Shown: positions 5,908-13,121, counted from the stretch's first letter. The stretch: 16,567 bases of DNA from an uncultured Cyanobium sp. (GCA_937919075.1 CALFOF010000290.1:1-16567); one strand, 5' to 3'. Program-made: numbers and translations. Notes: generated by a model from the letters alone, not told the origin.

Positions 5908-5927
5908 GGCCGGTTCTCCTGCCGGCC
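5908..5927 (-). terminator. GC-rich hairpin after the small lipoprotein frame
   Basis: A 6-bp perfect stem (GGCCGG 5908-5913, CCGGCC 5922-5927) with an 8-base loop lies about 33 bases past the stop of the Asp-tailed protein and just ahead of the porin promoter. No T tract follows, so a terminator role is only suggested by position. Confidence 0.35.
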
Positions 5928-5959
5928 AGTCCAGCCAGGTGGAAGCCGGCGCTGCCGAC

Positions 5960-6169
5960 TCAGTCATCGTCGTCATCGTCATCGTTCCCTTTGCGGTTCT
6001 CGCCGCCATCGCGGTCGTCGTCGCGGTCCTTGCGGCTGTCGCGCTCTTCGTTTGCATCGCCGCGTCCCGGGTTCTGAGGCAGCAGGAAGCCAGGGATGAA
6101 GCCGCAGCCCGTGGTCGCGGCAATCAGCCCCCCAGCAATGAATGTCAGGGTGAGGCGGGATCTCTTTAT
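5960..6169 (-). CDS. small Asp-tailed lipoprotein-like protein, start codon unusual
   Basis: A minus-strand frame without an ATG, GTG or TTG start encodes a protein-like sequence of about 69 residues. It begins KRSRLTLTFIAGGLIAATTGC, a textbook signal peptide with a Cys at about 22 resembling a lipobox (TTGC rather than LAGC). Next comes GFIPGFLLPQNPGRGD, then a highly charged tail alternating Arg/Lys/Asp/Glu and ending in seven Asp directly before TGA. The best start by position is an ATA at 6169, exactly where an ATG would be expected before KRSRL; a CTG 18 bases further in is the alternative. The other frames give no sensible protein. It sits between zur and the porin gene on the same strand. 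The poly-Asp tail could bind divalent cations at the membrane surface; no family is recognised. The missing start may be a rare AUA start, a recent mutation, or a sequencing error. Confidence 0.55.
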   Translation of the reverse strand: MKRSRLTLTFIAGGLIAATTGCGFIPGFLLPQNPGRGDANEERDSRKDRDDDRDGGENRKGNDDDDDDD

Positions 6170-6247
6170 GAAGCTTCTGGGGCGGGGACAACCGATTGTG
6201 CAGGGTGCTGACCCGATGGCATCCCCCGGTCACACGGCATGGTGCTG

Positions 6248-6268
6248 TTGGGGACAGACCCCCCTTTG
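6248..6268. repeat. TTGGGGACAGACCCC inverted-repeat element
   Basis: GGGG (6250-6253) and CCCC (within 6259-6264) flank ACAGA, with TT before and TTTGG after. Short elements with this core recur in many bacterial genomes as REP-like or transposase-associated hairpins. Here it is a single copy in the gap downstream of zur, where it could help end the zur transcript (minus strand) or be a chance hairpin. Confidence 0.3.
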
Positions 6269-6311
6269 GCGCAAGCGGCGACACCCTGCGCGGCGGCGAC
6301 CTGAATGGCCG

Positions 6312-6755
6312 TCAGGGCGCGTCTTGACGGTCCTGGCAGCTGGGGCAGATGCCGAAGAATTCGAGGGTGTGGAACAGCAGCTGAAAGCCGTCGAGTTGTT
6401 GGGGTTGCAGCTGTACGTCGTGCATGGGGCAGACCCGCAGTGGCAGGGTGCGGCCGCAATCGACGCAGGTGAGGTGGTGCTCGTCGCGTTCAGTGGGGGC
6501 GTAGAGCGCTTCGCCACTGGGCAGATGGCGGCAACGCACGAGCCCGCGCTGCTGCAGCTGGCGAAGATGCCGGTAGACCGTGGCCAGACCCATGCCGTGG
6601 GGCGTACCGCGCAGCCGGGCGTGCAGATCCTGGCCGGAGAGCTCATGGCCGGCGGCCTGCAGCTGATCGAGCAGATGGCTCTGCTTCGCGTTGAGCAGGC
6701 TCTGCTTCAGCGGGCTCTCGTTCTGTGAAAGAGGAACGGCTGCCTTCGAAGCCAT
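6312..6755 (-). CDS. zur: Fur-family transcriptional regulator, probably Zur
   Basis: A 147-residue Fur-family repressor. The winged helix spans about 18-85, with recognition helix GMGLATVYRHLRQLQQRGLV (54-73). A hinge and dimerisation domain follow with HH (93-94), the structural zinc pairs CVDC (97-100) and CPSC (137-140), and ligands around MHD (111-113). The length and the two CxxC pairs are usual for Zur and Fur alike. Its divergent position next to znuA and the Zur-like palindrome in the shared gap make Zur the best call. With zinc bound it would repress znuACB and probably the porin. The ATG at 6755 gives the expected N terminus (a short polar leader, then helix 1), though no strong Shine-Dalgarno is present. 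Confidence 0.85.
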   Translation of the reverse strand: MASKAAVPLSQNESPLKQSLLNAKQSHLLDQLQAAGHELSGQDLHARLRGTPHGMGLATVYRHLRQLQQRGLVRCRHLPSGEALYAPTERDEHHLTCVDCGRTLPLRVCPMHDVQLQPQQLDGFQLLFHTLEFFGICPSCQDRQDAP

Positions 6756-6881
6756 GGCCAGGACGACAGCACATCACTGCTGATCCTATGGAGCGCCGTG
6801 AACGTGCGCATCGCTTGCCTCTGCCTGTGCCTTGTGCCCTGCGGCCTTGTGCTTTGCGCAAGTCACACCTGGGGCCCAGTG

Positions 6882-6910
6882 TTGATGTCCAAATGAGTAT
6901 CATTCTCAAT
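6882..6910 (+). promoter_or_regulatory. Zur-box and candidate promoter of znuA
   Basis: TGAGTATCATTCTCA at 6894-6908 is a 7-1-7 palindrome with a single mismatched pair, of the Fur/Zur operator type, 52 bases ahead of the znuA ATG. A possible -35 TTGATG (6882-6887) and a weak -10 CTCAAT (6905-6910) are 17 bases apart, placing the operator across the spacer and -10. The palindrome is the firmer observation; the promoter hexamers are tentative. It lies in the zur-znuA divergent gap (6756-6960), and may also influence zur, though it is 139 bases from that start. Confidence 0.7.
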
Positions 6911-6960
6911 TCGACCCTCTGACCGTTCCGGTGCCCGGGTCCCCGCTCTTGTTCCCTGCC

Positions 6961-7935
6961 ATGCGTCTCTTTCTGCGCCGTGCGGCAGTGCTGGCCTCTG
7001 CGGCCCTGCTGGTCGCCTGCGGCCAAACCGCCCAGGATCCAGTGGCCGACACCGGCCCCGACCTGCAGGTGGTCACCACCTTTCTGCCGATCACCGAATT
7101 CACCAAAGCGGTGGCCGGCGCGTGCGCCACGGTGCAGGCGCTGATTCCCACCAACGTGGGACCCCACGACTTCCAGGCCACCCCCTCGGATCTGGTGAAG
7201 CTGCAGAAGGCTGATGTGCTGGTGAAGAACGGCCTGGGTCTGGAATCGTTCCTCGACAAGCTGATCGCCAGCGCCGACAACAGCGCCCTGCGCGTGATCG
7301 ACACCAGCAGCGGCGTGGCCACCCTCGCCAACGCCGCAGAGAAGGCGGGCGGTGACCACGACCACGGCCGTGACCACGACCACGACCATGGCCACGATCA
7401 CGGCCATGACCATGGCCCGATCAATCCCCACATCTGGCTTGATCCCTTGCGGGCCGTTCAGCAGGTGGAAGCGATCCGGGATGGTCTGATCGCCGCCAAG
7501 CCCGCCTGCACGGAGCAGTTCAACGCCAACGCCGCCAGCTTCAGCGCTGAGTTGCGCGCCCTTGATGCCGAGTTCGCCGCTCAGCTCAAGCCCTATGCCG
7601 GCAAAACGTTCGTGGCCTTCCACGATTTCGCTCCCTACTTCGCCGAGCGTTACAAGCTTCAGACCGCCTTCGTGGTGGAGGCTCCCGAGCAGAACCCCAC
7701 CCCGGCCGACCTGAAACGGGTGGCCGAACAGGTGAAGCAATCCGATCTCCAGGCCCTGCTTTCTGAGCCGCAGGAAGGCAGCCGCTCCTTCAACGCCCTC
7801 GCCGGCGATCTGGGGGTGCGGGTGAGCGTGTTCGATCCGCTTGAAACGGGCCCGGCCGAGGCTGCCAAGCCCGGCTACTACGCCGCCCAGATGCGCCGCA
7901 ACGTGACAGACCTGGTGGGTATTTTCGGCAAGTGA
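6961..7935 (+). CDS. znuA: ZnuA, zinc ABC transporter substrate-binding lipoprotein
   Basis: A 324-residue cluster A-I (TroA-like) metal-binding protein that captures Zn2+ outside the inner membrane and delivers it to ZnuB. The lipoprotein signal MRLFLRRAAVLASAALLVAC ends in lipobox LVAC with Cys20 as anchor. Predicted ligands are His69 (NVGPHDF), His157 (NPHIWLDP), His221 (AFHDFAPYF) and the acidic residue near Asp292 (FDPLE). A His/Asp/Gly-rich flexible loop (132-152) between the first two ligands is the hallmark that separates zinc binders from manganese binders in this family. The ATG at 6961 was preferred over an in-frame GTG at 6931 because it gives a clean signal peptide; neither has a clear Shine-Dalgarno. 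It heads the znuA-znuC-znuB set and follows a Zur-type operator. Confidence 0.95.
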   Translation: MRLFLRRAAVLASAALLVACGQTAQDPVADTGPDLQVVTTFLPITEFTKAVAGACATVQALIPTNVGPHDFQATPSDLVKLQKADVLVKNGLGLESFLDKLIASADNSALRVIDTSSGVATLANAAEKAGGDHDHGRDHDHDHGHDHGHDHGPINPHIWLDPLRAVQQVEAIRDGLIAAKPACTEQFNANAASFSAELRALDAEFAAQLKPYAGKTFVAFHDFAPYFAERYKLQTAFVVEAPEQNPTPADLKRVAEQVKQSDLQALLSEPQEGSRSFNALAGDLGVRVSVFDPLETGPAEAAKPGYYAAQMRRNVTDLVGIFGK

Positions 7936-8000
7936 GCTGGCTCTGCCCAACTGGGCGCCCTCCAGCGGTGCTTCAGCCGCACACTCGGTAGGCTGCAGCC

Positions 8001-8768
8001 ATGGCGGAAATGGTTCTCGAAGTCAGCGACCTCACGGTGCGACGCGAGGGTGTGAGTGTGGTGGAGAGCGTCAGCTTTGCGCTGGCGGCTGAATCCGACA
8101 CAGCCCTTGTGGGCCCCAACGGGGCCGGCAAGAGCACGTTGGTGCAGGCCATCCTCGGCATCCTTCCGCACCAGAGCGGCCAGGTGCGCGTGCTGGGCCG
8201 CCCCCTGGGCCCCAAGGGGCAACTTCCCGCTTCGGTGCGCGCCCAGCTGGCCTACCTGCCCCAATCGTTCAGCGTGCGCAACCGCTGCCCGCTCAGCGTG
8301 GCCGATTTTGTGGGCCTCGGCTGGGATCCGCCCGGGCTGCAACTGCCCTGGCGTGGCAGTGAGCGGCGGCGGCAGGCGGTGCGCCAGGCGCTGGTCAAAA
8401 CCGGCTGCAGCGATCTGGCCGACCGGCTGATCAGCGAGCTCTCCGGCGGCCAGACCAAGCGCGTGCTGCTGGCCTTCTGCGTGGTGCGGCCCAGGCGCCT
8501 GCTGGTGCTCGATGAGGCCCAGGCCGGCCTCGACAGCCAGGCGGCGGAGCAGTTCTACGGCCTGCTGTTCGACCTGCGCCGCAGCGAGGGCTGGACGATC
8601 CTGCAGGTGTCGCACGACCTGGAGATGGTGCGGCGCACCTGCGATGGCGTGCTCTGCCTGAACCGCAGCCTGCGCTGCTCCGGCCCCCCCGATCACGCCC
8701 TCAGCCCCGCCCAGCTGGAGCGGGTCTACGGCCGGGGCTACGTGCCTTACCACCATCACCACCGATGA
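8001..8768 (+). CDS. znuC: ZnuC, zinc ABC transporter ATP-binding protein
   Basis: A 255-residue ABC ATPase that powers zinc import through ZnuB. The motifs are in order: Walker A GPNGAGKS (38-45), Q-loop YLPQSF (85-90), signature LSGGQTKR (147-154), Walker B LLVLDE (167-172) and switch His205 (VSHDLEMV). After the catalytic Glu172 the usual Pro of DEP is Ala (DEAQAGLD). The C terminus ends YHHHHR, a small His cluster that might sense or bind zinc. It lies 65 bases after znuA in a gap with a weak hairpin (GCGG/CCGC, 7964-7979) and overlaps znuB by ATGA. Two in-frame ATGs (8001, 8010) are close together and the first was taken. Confidence 0.94.
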   Translation: MAEMVLEVSDLTVRREGVSVVESVSFALAAESDTALVGPNGAGKSTLVQAILGILPHQSGQVRVLGRPLGPKGQLPASVRAQLAYLPQSFSVRNRCPLSVADFVGLGWDPPGLQLPWRGSERRRQAVRQALVKTGCSDLADRLISELSGGQTKRVLLAFCVVRPRRLLVLDEAQAGLDSQAAEQFYGLLFDLRRSEGWTILQVSHDLEMVRRTCDGVLCLNRSLRCSGPPDHALSPAQLERVYGRGYVPYHHHHR

Positions 8769-9592
8769 ACGACGGCGTGGCCCTCGGTGAGTTGCTGGCT
8801 CTGCCCTTCATGCAGCGCGCCCTGATCGGCGGCCTGCTCACCGGCGCCCTGGGCGGCCTATTGGGCAGTTTCGCGGTGCTGCGCCAGCTCTCTTTTTTCA
8901 GTGATGCGCTCGGCCATTCGGCCCTGCTCGGCATCACCCTCGGCATCCTGCTGGGCCTCAACCCCACCTTGGTGCTGATCCCCTTCGCGGTGCTGTTCGC
9001 CCTGGTGGTGAGCCGCCTGGTGGAACGCAGCGCGCTGCCCACCGATGCCCTGCTCAACATCGTCTATTCGTCGTCACTGGCGATCGCCGTGGTGGCGCTC
9101 AGCTTTGTGCGCAGCTACAAGGGCGGCATCCATCAGCTGCTCTTCGGCGACATCCTCGGCATCTCCTGGCTCGACCTGGGGTTGATCGTGGTTCTGCTGA
9201 TCACCGCCGTGGGATATCTGGGCCTCACCCGCCGCGACCAGATCCTGCTCACACTCGATGAACCGCTGGCGCTCTCGCGCGGGGTGGCGGTTCCCCTGCA
9301 CCGGCTCCTTTTCATTGTGCTGCTGGCGGTGGTGGTGGCGATCTCGATCAAGGCGGTGGGGGTGCTGCTGATCAGCGCCTTCGTGGTGATCCCCGCCTGT
9401 GCCTCCCGGCTGGTGAGTGTTCGGTTCAATGGCTATGTGGCGCTGGCTGCAGGCCTTGGCGCGATCTGCGCCGTGCTCGGCCTGCTGCTCTCCGGCAGCT
9501 TGAACCTGCCATCCGGTCCTTGCGTGGTGTTGATGCAGCTGCTGGGCTTCCTGCTTGCCCTGGCCCTCGCCCCACGCCAACGGCTGGCCTGA
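8765..9592 (+). CDS. znuB: ZnuB, zinc ABC transporter permease
   Basis: A 275-residue integral membrane permease of the ABC-3 family (ZnuB/TroC/MntB). It has eight to nine hydrophobic segments starting at about residue 14. Typical family elements are GSFAVLRQLSFFSDALGHSALLGI (54-77), with the conserved SDALGH that meets the substrate path, DALLNIVYSSSLAIAVV, and late helices KAVGVLLISAFVVIPA. The ATGA overlap with the znuC stop indicates translational coupling and equal production. The C terminus is a short basic tail (APRQRLA). The gene ends 28 bases before the convergent stop of the 456-residue protein; no terminator was seen in that gap. Confidence 0.94.
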   Translation: MNDGVALGELLALPFMQRALIGGLLTGALGGLLGSFAVLRQLSFFSDALGHSALLGITLGILLGLNPTLVLIPFAVLFALVVSRLVERSALPTDALLNIVYSSSLAIAVVALSFVRSYKGGIHQLLFGDILGISWLDLGLIVVLLITAVGYLGLTRRDQILLTLDEPLALSRGVAVPLHRLLFIVLLAVVVAISIKAVGVLLISAFVVIPACASRLVSVRFNGYVALAAGLGAICAVLGLLLSGSLNLPSGPCVVLMQLLGFLLALALAPRQRLA

Positions 9593-9620
9593 GCAGGGCG
9601 AGCGGCGAGCGGAGCGCGCC

Positions 9621-10991
9621 TCAGCCGGCCGGTAGCCACTGGGCCTGGCGCACCGGTTTGTCGATCAGCGTGAGCTCAAGAGTGAACGGATCAATCAGGC
9701 CGGGCTGGGCTTCGCGGCGCTGGGGCGGGCCGCCGCCAATGCGGCTGTTGTCGAGCTCCTGGCGGCGCAGGGTGAGCAGCAGCCGTTCGCCGGTGGGGTC
9801 GTAGTGAAGGCCGGTGCCCGGCTCCAGTTCCCAGCCGGTGAGCTCGCGGCGTTGCAGCACCGCTCCATTGCGATCGAGGGCCAGCAGGATCAGCCGCGGC
9901 TCGGCGATGCCCTCGATCAACAGCGCCCACACCCGTTCGCCGCCGCGGGAGCAGGCGCTGGCCACCAGCCCGGCGGTGCCGATCCAGAGCGGCCGCGGGG
10001 CCTGCCCCGGCTCCACCAGCTCCAGCGAACGCCGGAAATCGGGCCAGTGCCGCACCAGCAAGGCCCGCCCCGCCACCGGGCAGAAGCTGCTGAGGTCGCG
10101 GCTGCCGGGCAGGACCTGACGGCGCGGCTCCCGCGGCGGCAAGGTGCGCAGCGACAACCCCTCCCGCTCCGGCACGATCAGTTCACCACCACCGGGCAGC
10201 ATCGCCACCGGGCCGCTGGCCTCAATCTCAAGGCGCCGCCGGCCGCCGCCGCGGAACCATTGCACCAGCCTTTCCGGCCCTTGGGTCAGCGGGGTGGATT
10301 GCACCAGCAGATCGCCCTGCCGGTTGCTGCTCAGCTGGGCGTACTGGAGCGGTTCGCTCACGAAGCGATCGATGCCCTTCTGCTGCACCCGGCCCAGATC
10401 GGGCCGCAGCGGCGCGTCGATGGCGGCCACCTGCTCCAGGTTGCGTTCCTTCAAGTTGAGGCGCCACACCTGGTGACGCCCCTGGTCATCCCGGCTCACC
10501 ACTCCCACACCGGAGCCATCGCCCAACGGCTCGAGCTCTGAAATCGAGCTCCACACCGGCGACAGCGCCGTCCAGCCACCATTGCGCTGCTGCACCTGCA
10601 CCTGCTCGCCGCTGCCCACCGGCACCACCGCCAGTAGATGGGCGCGCGGATCCCACTGCCAGAGGGCCGGTTCCATCGGCAGGCCGCGCCGGTCATCGCC
10701 CTCCAGTTGCAGCCGCAGCGGTGTGACCAGCCGCTGCCCCTGGCCTGGCAGCAGCAGCAGCGGGTTGCCACCGCCCTGCAGATCGAACAGCAGTGCCGGC
10801 TCGAGGCGGGTGCGTGCCGCCACGCTGGCGGGATCCATCGGCCGGCTGAAGCGCAGGTTCAGGGCCGCCGGACCGGAGCTGGCCGCCGCCTGCTCCAGCG
10901 TCAGCAAGCGGGGCGGGCGGCGCAGCAGCACCTGTTGCTGGGCAACGGCCAGCAGCACCCCAAACAGCAGGGCCAGGCGCAGGGGCCTCAT
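9621..10991 (-). CDS. membrane-anchored extracytoplasmic protein of unknown function, beta-rich
   Basis: A 456-residue protein not recognised. Residues 4-20 (LRLALLFGVLLAVAQQQ) form a signal anchor. FSRPMDPASVAARTRLEP (about 48-65) resembles the conserved edge of bacterial Ig-like domains (Big_5/SbsA-type). The remaining 350 residues are beta-strand-rich with repeating patterns such as LLAVVPVGSG, GVGVVSRDDQGRHQVWRL and DPTGERLLLTLRR, suggesting a WD40/TolB-like propeller. The start at 10991 is fixed by the ATGA overlap with the DUF1980 gene, making it the last gene of a four-gene unit with a permease and its partner. It may be a periplasmic partner of that permease; this is inferred from gene order only. 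The longer frame to 11141 is an antiparallel-looking extension inside the neighbour and was rejected. Confidence 0.75.
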   Translation of the reverse strand: MRPLRLALLFGVLLAVAQQQVLLRRPPRLLTLEQAAASSGPAALNLRFSRPMDPASVAARTRLEPALLFDLQGGGNPLLLLPGQGQRLVTPLRLQLEGDDRRGLPMEPALWQWDPRAHLLAVVPVGSGEQVQVQQRNGGWTALSPVWSSISELEPLGDGSGVGVVSRDDQGRHQVWRLNLKERNLEQVAAIDAPLRPDLGRVQQKGIDRFVSEPLQYAQLSSNRQGDLLVQSTPLTQGPERLVQWFRGGGRRRLEIEASGPVAMLPGGGELIVPEREGLSLRTLPPREPRRQVLPGSRDLSSFCPVAGRALLVRHWPDFRRSLELVEPGQAPRPLWIGTAGLVASACSRGGERVWALLIEGIAEPRLILLALDRNGAVLQRRELTGWELEPGTGLHYDPTGERLLLTLRRQELDNSRIGGGPPQRREAQPGLIDPFTLELTLIDKPVRQAQWLPAG

Positions 10992-11704
10992 GGTTCGAGC
11001 GGCCGCGCCGGCCGGGGAATCACGCGCACCGCTTGGGCGCGGATCACGCTGCGGGTCTGGCCATCTAAGCGTTCGGTGTCCATCACACCGCGCAGCTCCA
11101 GCCACTGATCCGCCTGCGGCAGCGGCCGCCCTGGCAACCACAGCACCGGCAGCCCCACCGGTGTGGCATCCACCAGGCAGCAGCGCACCAGCAGGCGGGC
11201 CAGCTGGGGGCGATCCCCGGGCACAGGCAGCACGAAGCCGCTGATGCGCACCGGATCACCGGCATGCAGCTTCGGGTCGGGTTCGCTGCGCAACAGGCGC
11301 ACCCATTCGGTGAGGGTGCGCTGGCCTGGCGGCACCACGAAATTCAGGCCCGGTTCATCAAGCAATTCCCGGCCGCGGTTGGCGGCAAGATCCGCAAACG
11401 AGGGCCGGGGCGGCACCAGCAGCACCCCGATCGCCACCACCACCCCCAGCAGCAACACCGTGCGTTGCCGCGGCGTGGGGGTGACGCCACCCCCTCCCAC
11501 CAGTTCCAGCAGCGCCGCCACCACCAGCACCACGCCGCTGATCCACACCAACGGGTGGAACACGGCGCGCAGCAGCAGATCCAGGCGGCCGCTGATGCCG
11601 CTCTGGAGCAACACGGCGCCCCACAGCCCCAGGCCGAGGGGGCGCAACCAGCGGCCGCCGCGCAGGCGCCTGGGGAGTGTCACAGCCGCCACAGGTTCAC
11701 CCAT
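10988..11704 (-). CDS. TIGR03943/DUF1980 family putative permease subunit (YcgQ-like)
   Basis: A 238-residue protein of the YcgQ-like family that is usually encoded beside a UPF0718/COG0701 permease. Three hydrophobic helices (about 22-38, 50-69 and 82-98) are followed by a soluble C-terminal domain. The domain carries LTEWVRLLRSEPDPKLHAGD, then VRISGFVLP, and the family's CC motif RCCLVDATPVGLPVLW (174-189), a plausible metal or redox site. The start at 11704 overlaps the permease gene by 25 bases, and its stop overlaps the next gene by ATGA. The role is unknown in detail; the pair has been linked by genome context to metal homeostasis. The position beside zur-znuACB fits zinc, but no Zur-type site was found ahead of this unit. 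Confidence 0.85.
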   Translation of the reverse strand: MGEPVAAVTLPRRLRGGRWLRPLGLGLWGAVLLQSGISGRLDLLLRAVFHPLVWISGVVLVVAALLELVGGGGVTPTPRQRTVLLLGVVVAIGVLLVPPRPSFADLAANRGRELLDEPGLNFVVPPGQRTLTEWVRLLRSEPDPKLHAGDPVRISGFVLPVPGDRPQLARLLVRCCLVDATPVGLPVLWLPGRPLPQADQWLELRGVMDTERLDGQTRSVIRAQAVRVIPRPARPLEP

Positions 11705-12657
11705 TGACCGATCACGAGCACCACCAGCACGGCGCTGACGCCCGTGATCAGGATGGCGCGCGGACGCAGCAACACGCCGAAGAGTCCCACCAGCTTGATG
11801 TCGATCACGGGCCCGAGCAGCAGGAAGGCCAGCAGGGCGCCCGGCGTGACCTGGGCGGCGAACCCCAGGGCCAGGAAGGCATCCACGCTGGAGCACACAG
11901 ACACCACCAGGCTGAGCAGCATCAGGGCGAGGATCGAGAGCGTGGGTGCCCCCCCCACCGCCAGCAACCAGGGCCGTGGCACCAACGTTTGCACCAGGGC
12001 GGCGATCACACAGCCGAACACCAGCAGGGCCGCCAGTTCAATGAACTCCCGGCTGCCGTGGCCCAGGATTTCCGCCAGCGGCGGGCGGGGGGTGCGGCGC
12101 GCGGCGGCGGCCAGGGCCTGGGCCGCCAGTGGATCGGCGCCGATCACGCCACTGCGGCGTTCCAGCAGGCTGACGCGGCTCAGCGGCAGCACCAGCCGCC
12201 GTTCCTCCAGCAGCGCCGGCTGCAGCAGCTCCGATTCCGGCAGACGGGCCAGCAGGGTGGCGAGCACAAGTGCGATCAGCACCGCCCCCACCGGCCTCGC
12301 CACCAGCAGCCACGGCTGGTTGGGGAAGGCAGCCCAGGTGCTGGCCACCACGATCGGGTTGAGCACCGGCGCTGCGAACAGAAAGCCAAGCGCCGTGGCC
12401 AGCGGCGCCCCGGTGGCGAGCAGCTGCCGCGCCACCGGCACATTGCCGCATTCACAGGCGGGCAGCGCGAAGCCGAGCGCGGCACCGGTGAGCGGCCCCA
12501 GCACCGGATGGGAGGGCAGGCGCCGCACCCACTTCCCGCCGGGACTGAGCCAGCGGGCCAGGGTGGAAATGGTCACCCCGATCAACAGAAAGGGCATCGC
12601 CTCGATCAGCAGGGCCTGAAACAGCGCCCAGGCCGTGGCCAGACGTCCAGGGCTCAC
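11680..12657 (-). CDS. UPF0718/COG0701 family permease (YcgR/ArsP_1-like)
   Basis: A 325-residue membrane permease with about eight helices in two halves. The first half bears FALPACECGNVPVARQLL (63-80), with the CxC, and PVLNPIVVAST (97-107). The second half bears CSSVDAFLALGFAAQVTPGA and LLGPVIDIK, the matching repeat of this family. A hydrophilic loop lies between them. The GTG at 12657 was chosen because it forms a GTGA overlap with the preceding stop (12654-12656) and leaves a normal first helix; the frame extends upstream only as an antisense-looking Arg/Gly-rich stretch inside the QueD-like gene. Members are annotated variously as organoarsenical (ArsP) or generic permeases; with DUF1980 as partner, YcgR-type is the closer call. 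The substrate is unknown. Confidence 0.88.
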   Translation of the reverse strand: MSPGRLATAWALFQALLIEAMPFLLIGVTISTLARWLSPGGKWVRRLPSHPVLGPLTGAALGFALPACECGNVPVARQLLATGAPLATALGFLFAAPVLNPIVVASTWAAFPNQPWLLVARPVGAVLIALVLATLLARLPESELLQPALLEERRLVLPLSRVSLLERRSGVIGADPLAAQALAAAARRTPRPPLAEILGHGSREFIELAALLVFGCVIAALVQTLVPRPWLLAVGGAPTLSILALMLLSLVVSVCSSVDAFLALGFAAQVTPGALLAFLLLGPVIDIKLVGLFGVLLRPRAILITGVSAVLVVLVIGQWVNLWRL

Positions 12658-13121
12658 AGGAGCGGCTGGAACCAGGTGGGCACCGCCTCGTAGCAGGCGG
12701 CATTCTTCTCGTTTTCGCGCGCCTCCACCTTCCAGCAACAGGCGCGGCCGCCGTCGCGTGCCAGCAGTAGCTCGTTCGCCCAGCCCCACACCAGGGCCGC
12801 GCTGCTTTCCATGCCCACGTTGTCCATCACGCGCAGGTCGAGGGCACCCTGGCTGTGCAGCGTCTGCCATTGGGACAGCAAAGGGTCGTCGGCGTTCACC
12901 AGGAAGGTGTGATCGAACTGAGCGGCCAGCCTGGTCTCAAGCGGTTGCAGGCTGGAGAAATCCACCACGAAGCCGTAGGCATCGAGCTGGCTGGACCGGA
13001 ACCACACGGTGAAGCTGCGGCTGTAGCCGTGCACGAAGCGGCAGTGGCCGGGGTGGCGCCACTGGCGATGGCAGCAGGGGTAGCCGCTGAACCGTTTGGA
13101 GCAGGTGTGGGCCGCGGTCAT
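12654..13121 (-). CDS. QueD/6-carboxytetrahydropterin synthase-like protein with altered metal site
   Basis: A 155-residue protein of the PTPS/QueD fold. The catalytic Cys27 (GHCRFVHGY), the Asp70-His71 pair (QFDHTFLVNADDP) and Glu133 (WKVEARE) are in the expected places. Canonical QueD holds zinc with a His in the FxAAH motif plus HGH; here the second is His31-Gly32-Tyr33, so one zinc ligand is replaced by Tyr. The first region reads FSGYPCCHRQWRHPGHC, unusually rich in Cys and His. It may be a paralog that is not the queuosine enzyme, a zinc-sparing version, or one using substitute ligands (Cys16/17, His18, His23, His26). The ATG at 13121 has no clear Shine-Dalgarno. It heads the four-gene minus unit. 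The subfamily looks familiar from other genomes, but the function is not established here. Confidence 0.8.
   Translation of the reverse strand: MTAAHTCSKRFSGYPCCHRQWRHPGHCRFVHGYSRSFTVWFRSSQLDAYGFVVDFSSLQPLETRLAAQFDHTFLVNADDPLLSQWQTLHSQGALDLRVMDNVGMESSAALVWGWANELLLARDGGRACCWKVEARENEKNAACYEAVPTWFQPLL

Noticed and set aside
5939..6211. 90-residue plus-strand frame with a Val/Ile/Ala-rich hydrophobic run
   Set aside because: The apparent transmembrane stretch is the antisense of the Asp/Arg-rich tail codons (GAC/GAT give GTC/ATC). The minus-strand frame is a better protein, with a signal peptide and a charged tail.
7936..8000. Weak GCGG/CCGC hairpin between znuA and znuC as a terminator
   Set aside because: The stem is only 4 bp and has no T tract; it may at most modestly reduce read-through, and the genes are best treated as one operon.
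11677..12693. 338-residue Gln/His-rich plus-strand frame
   Set aside because: Antisense of the COG0701 permease; composition is an artefact of reading Leu/Val/Ala codons backwards.
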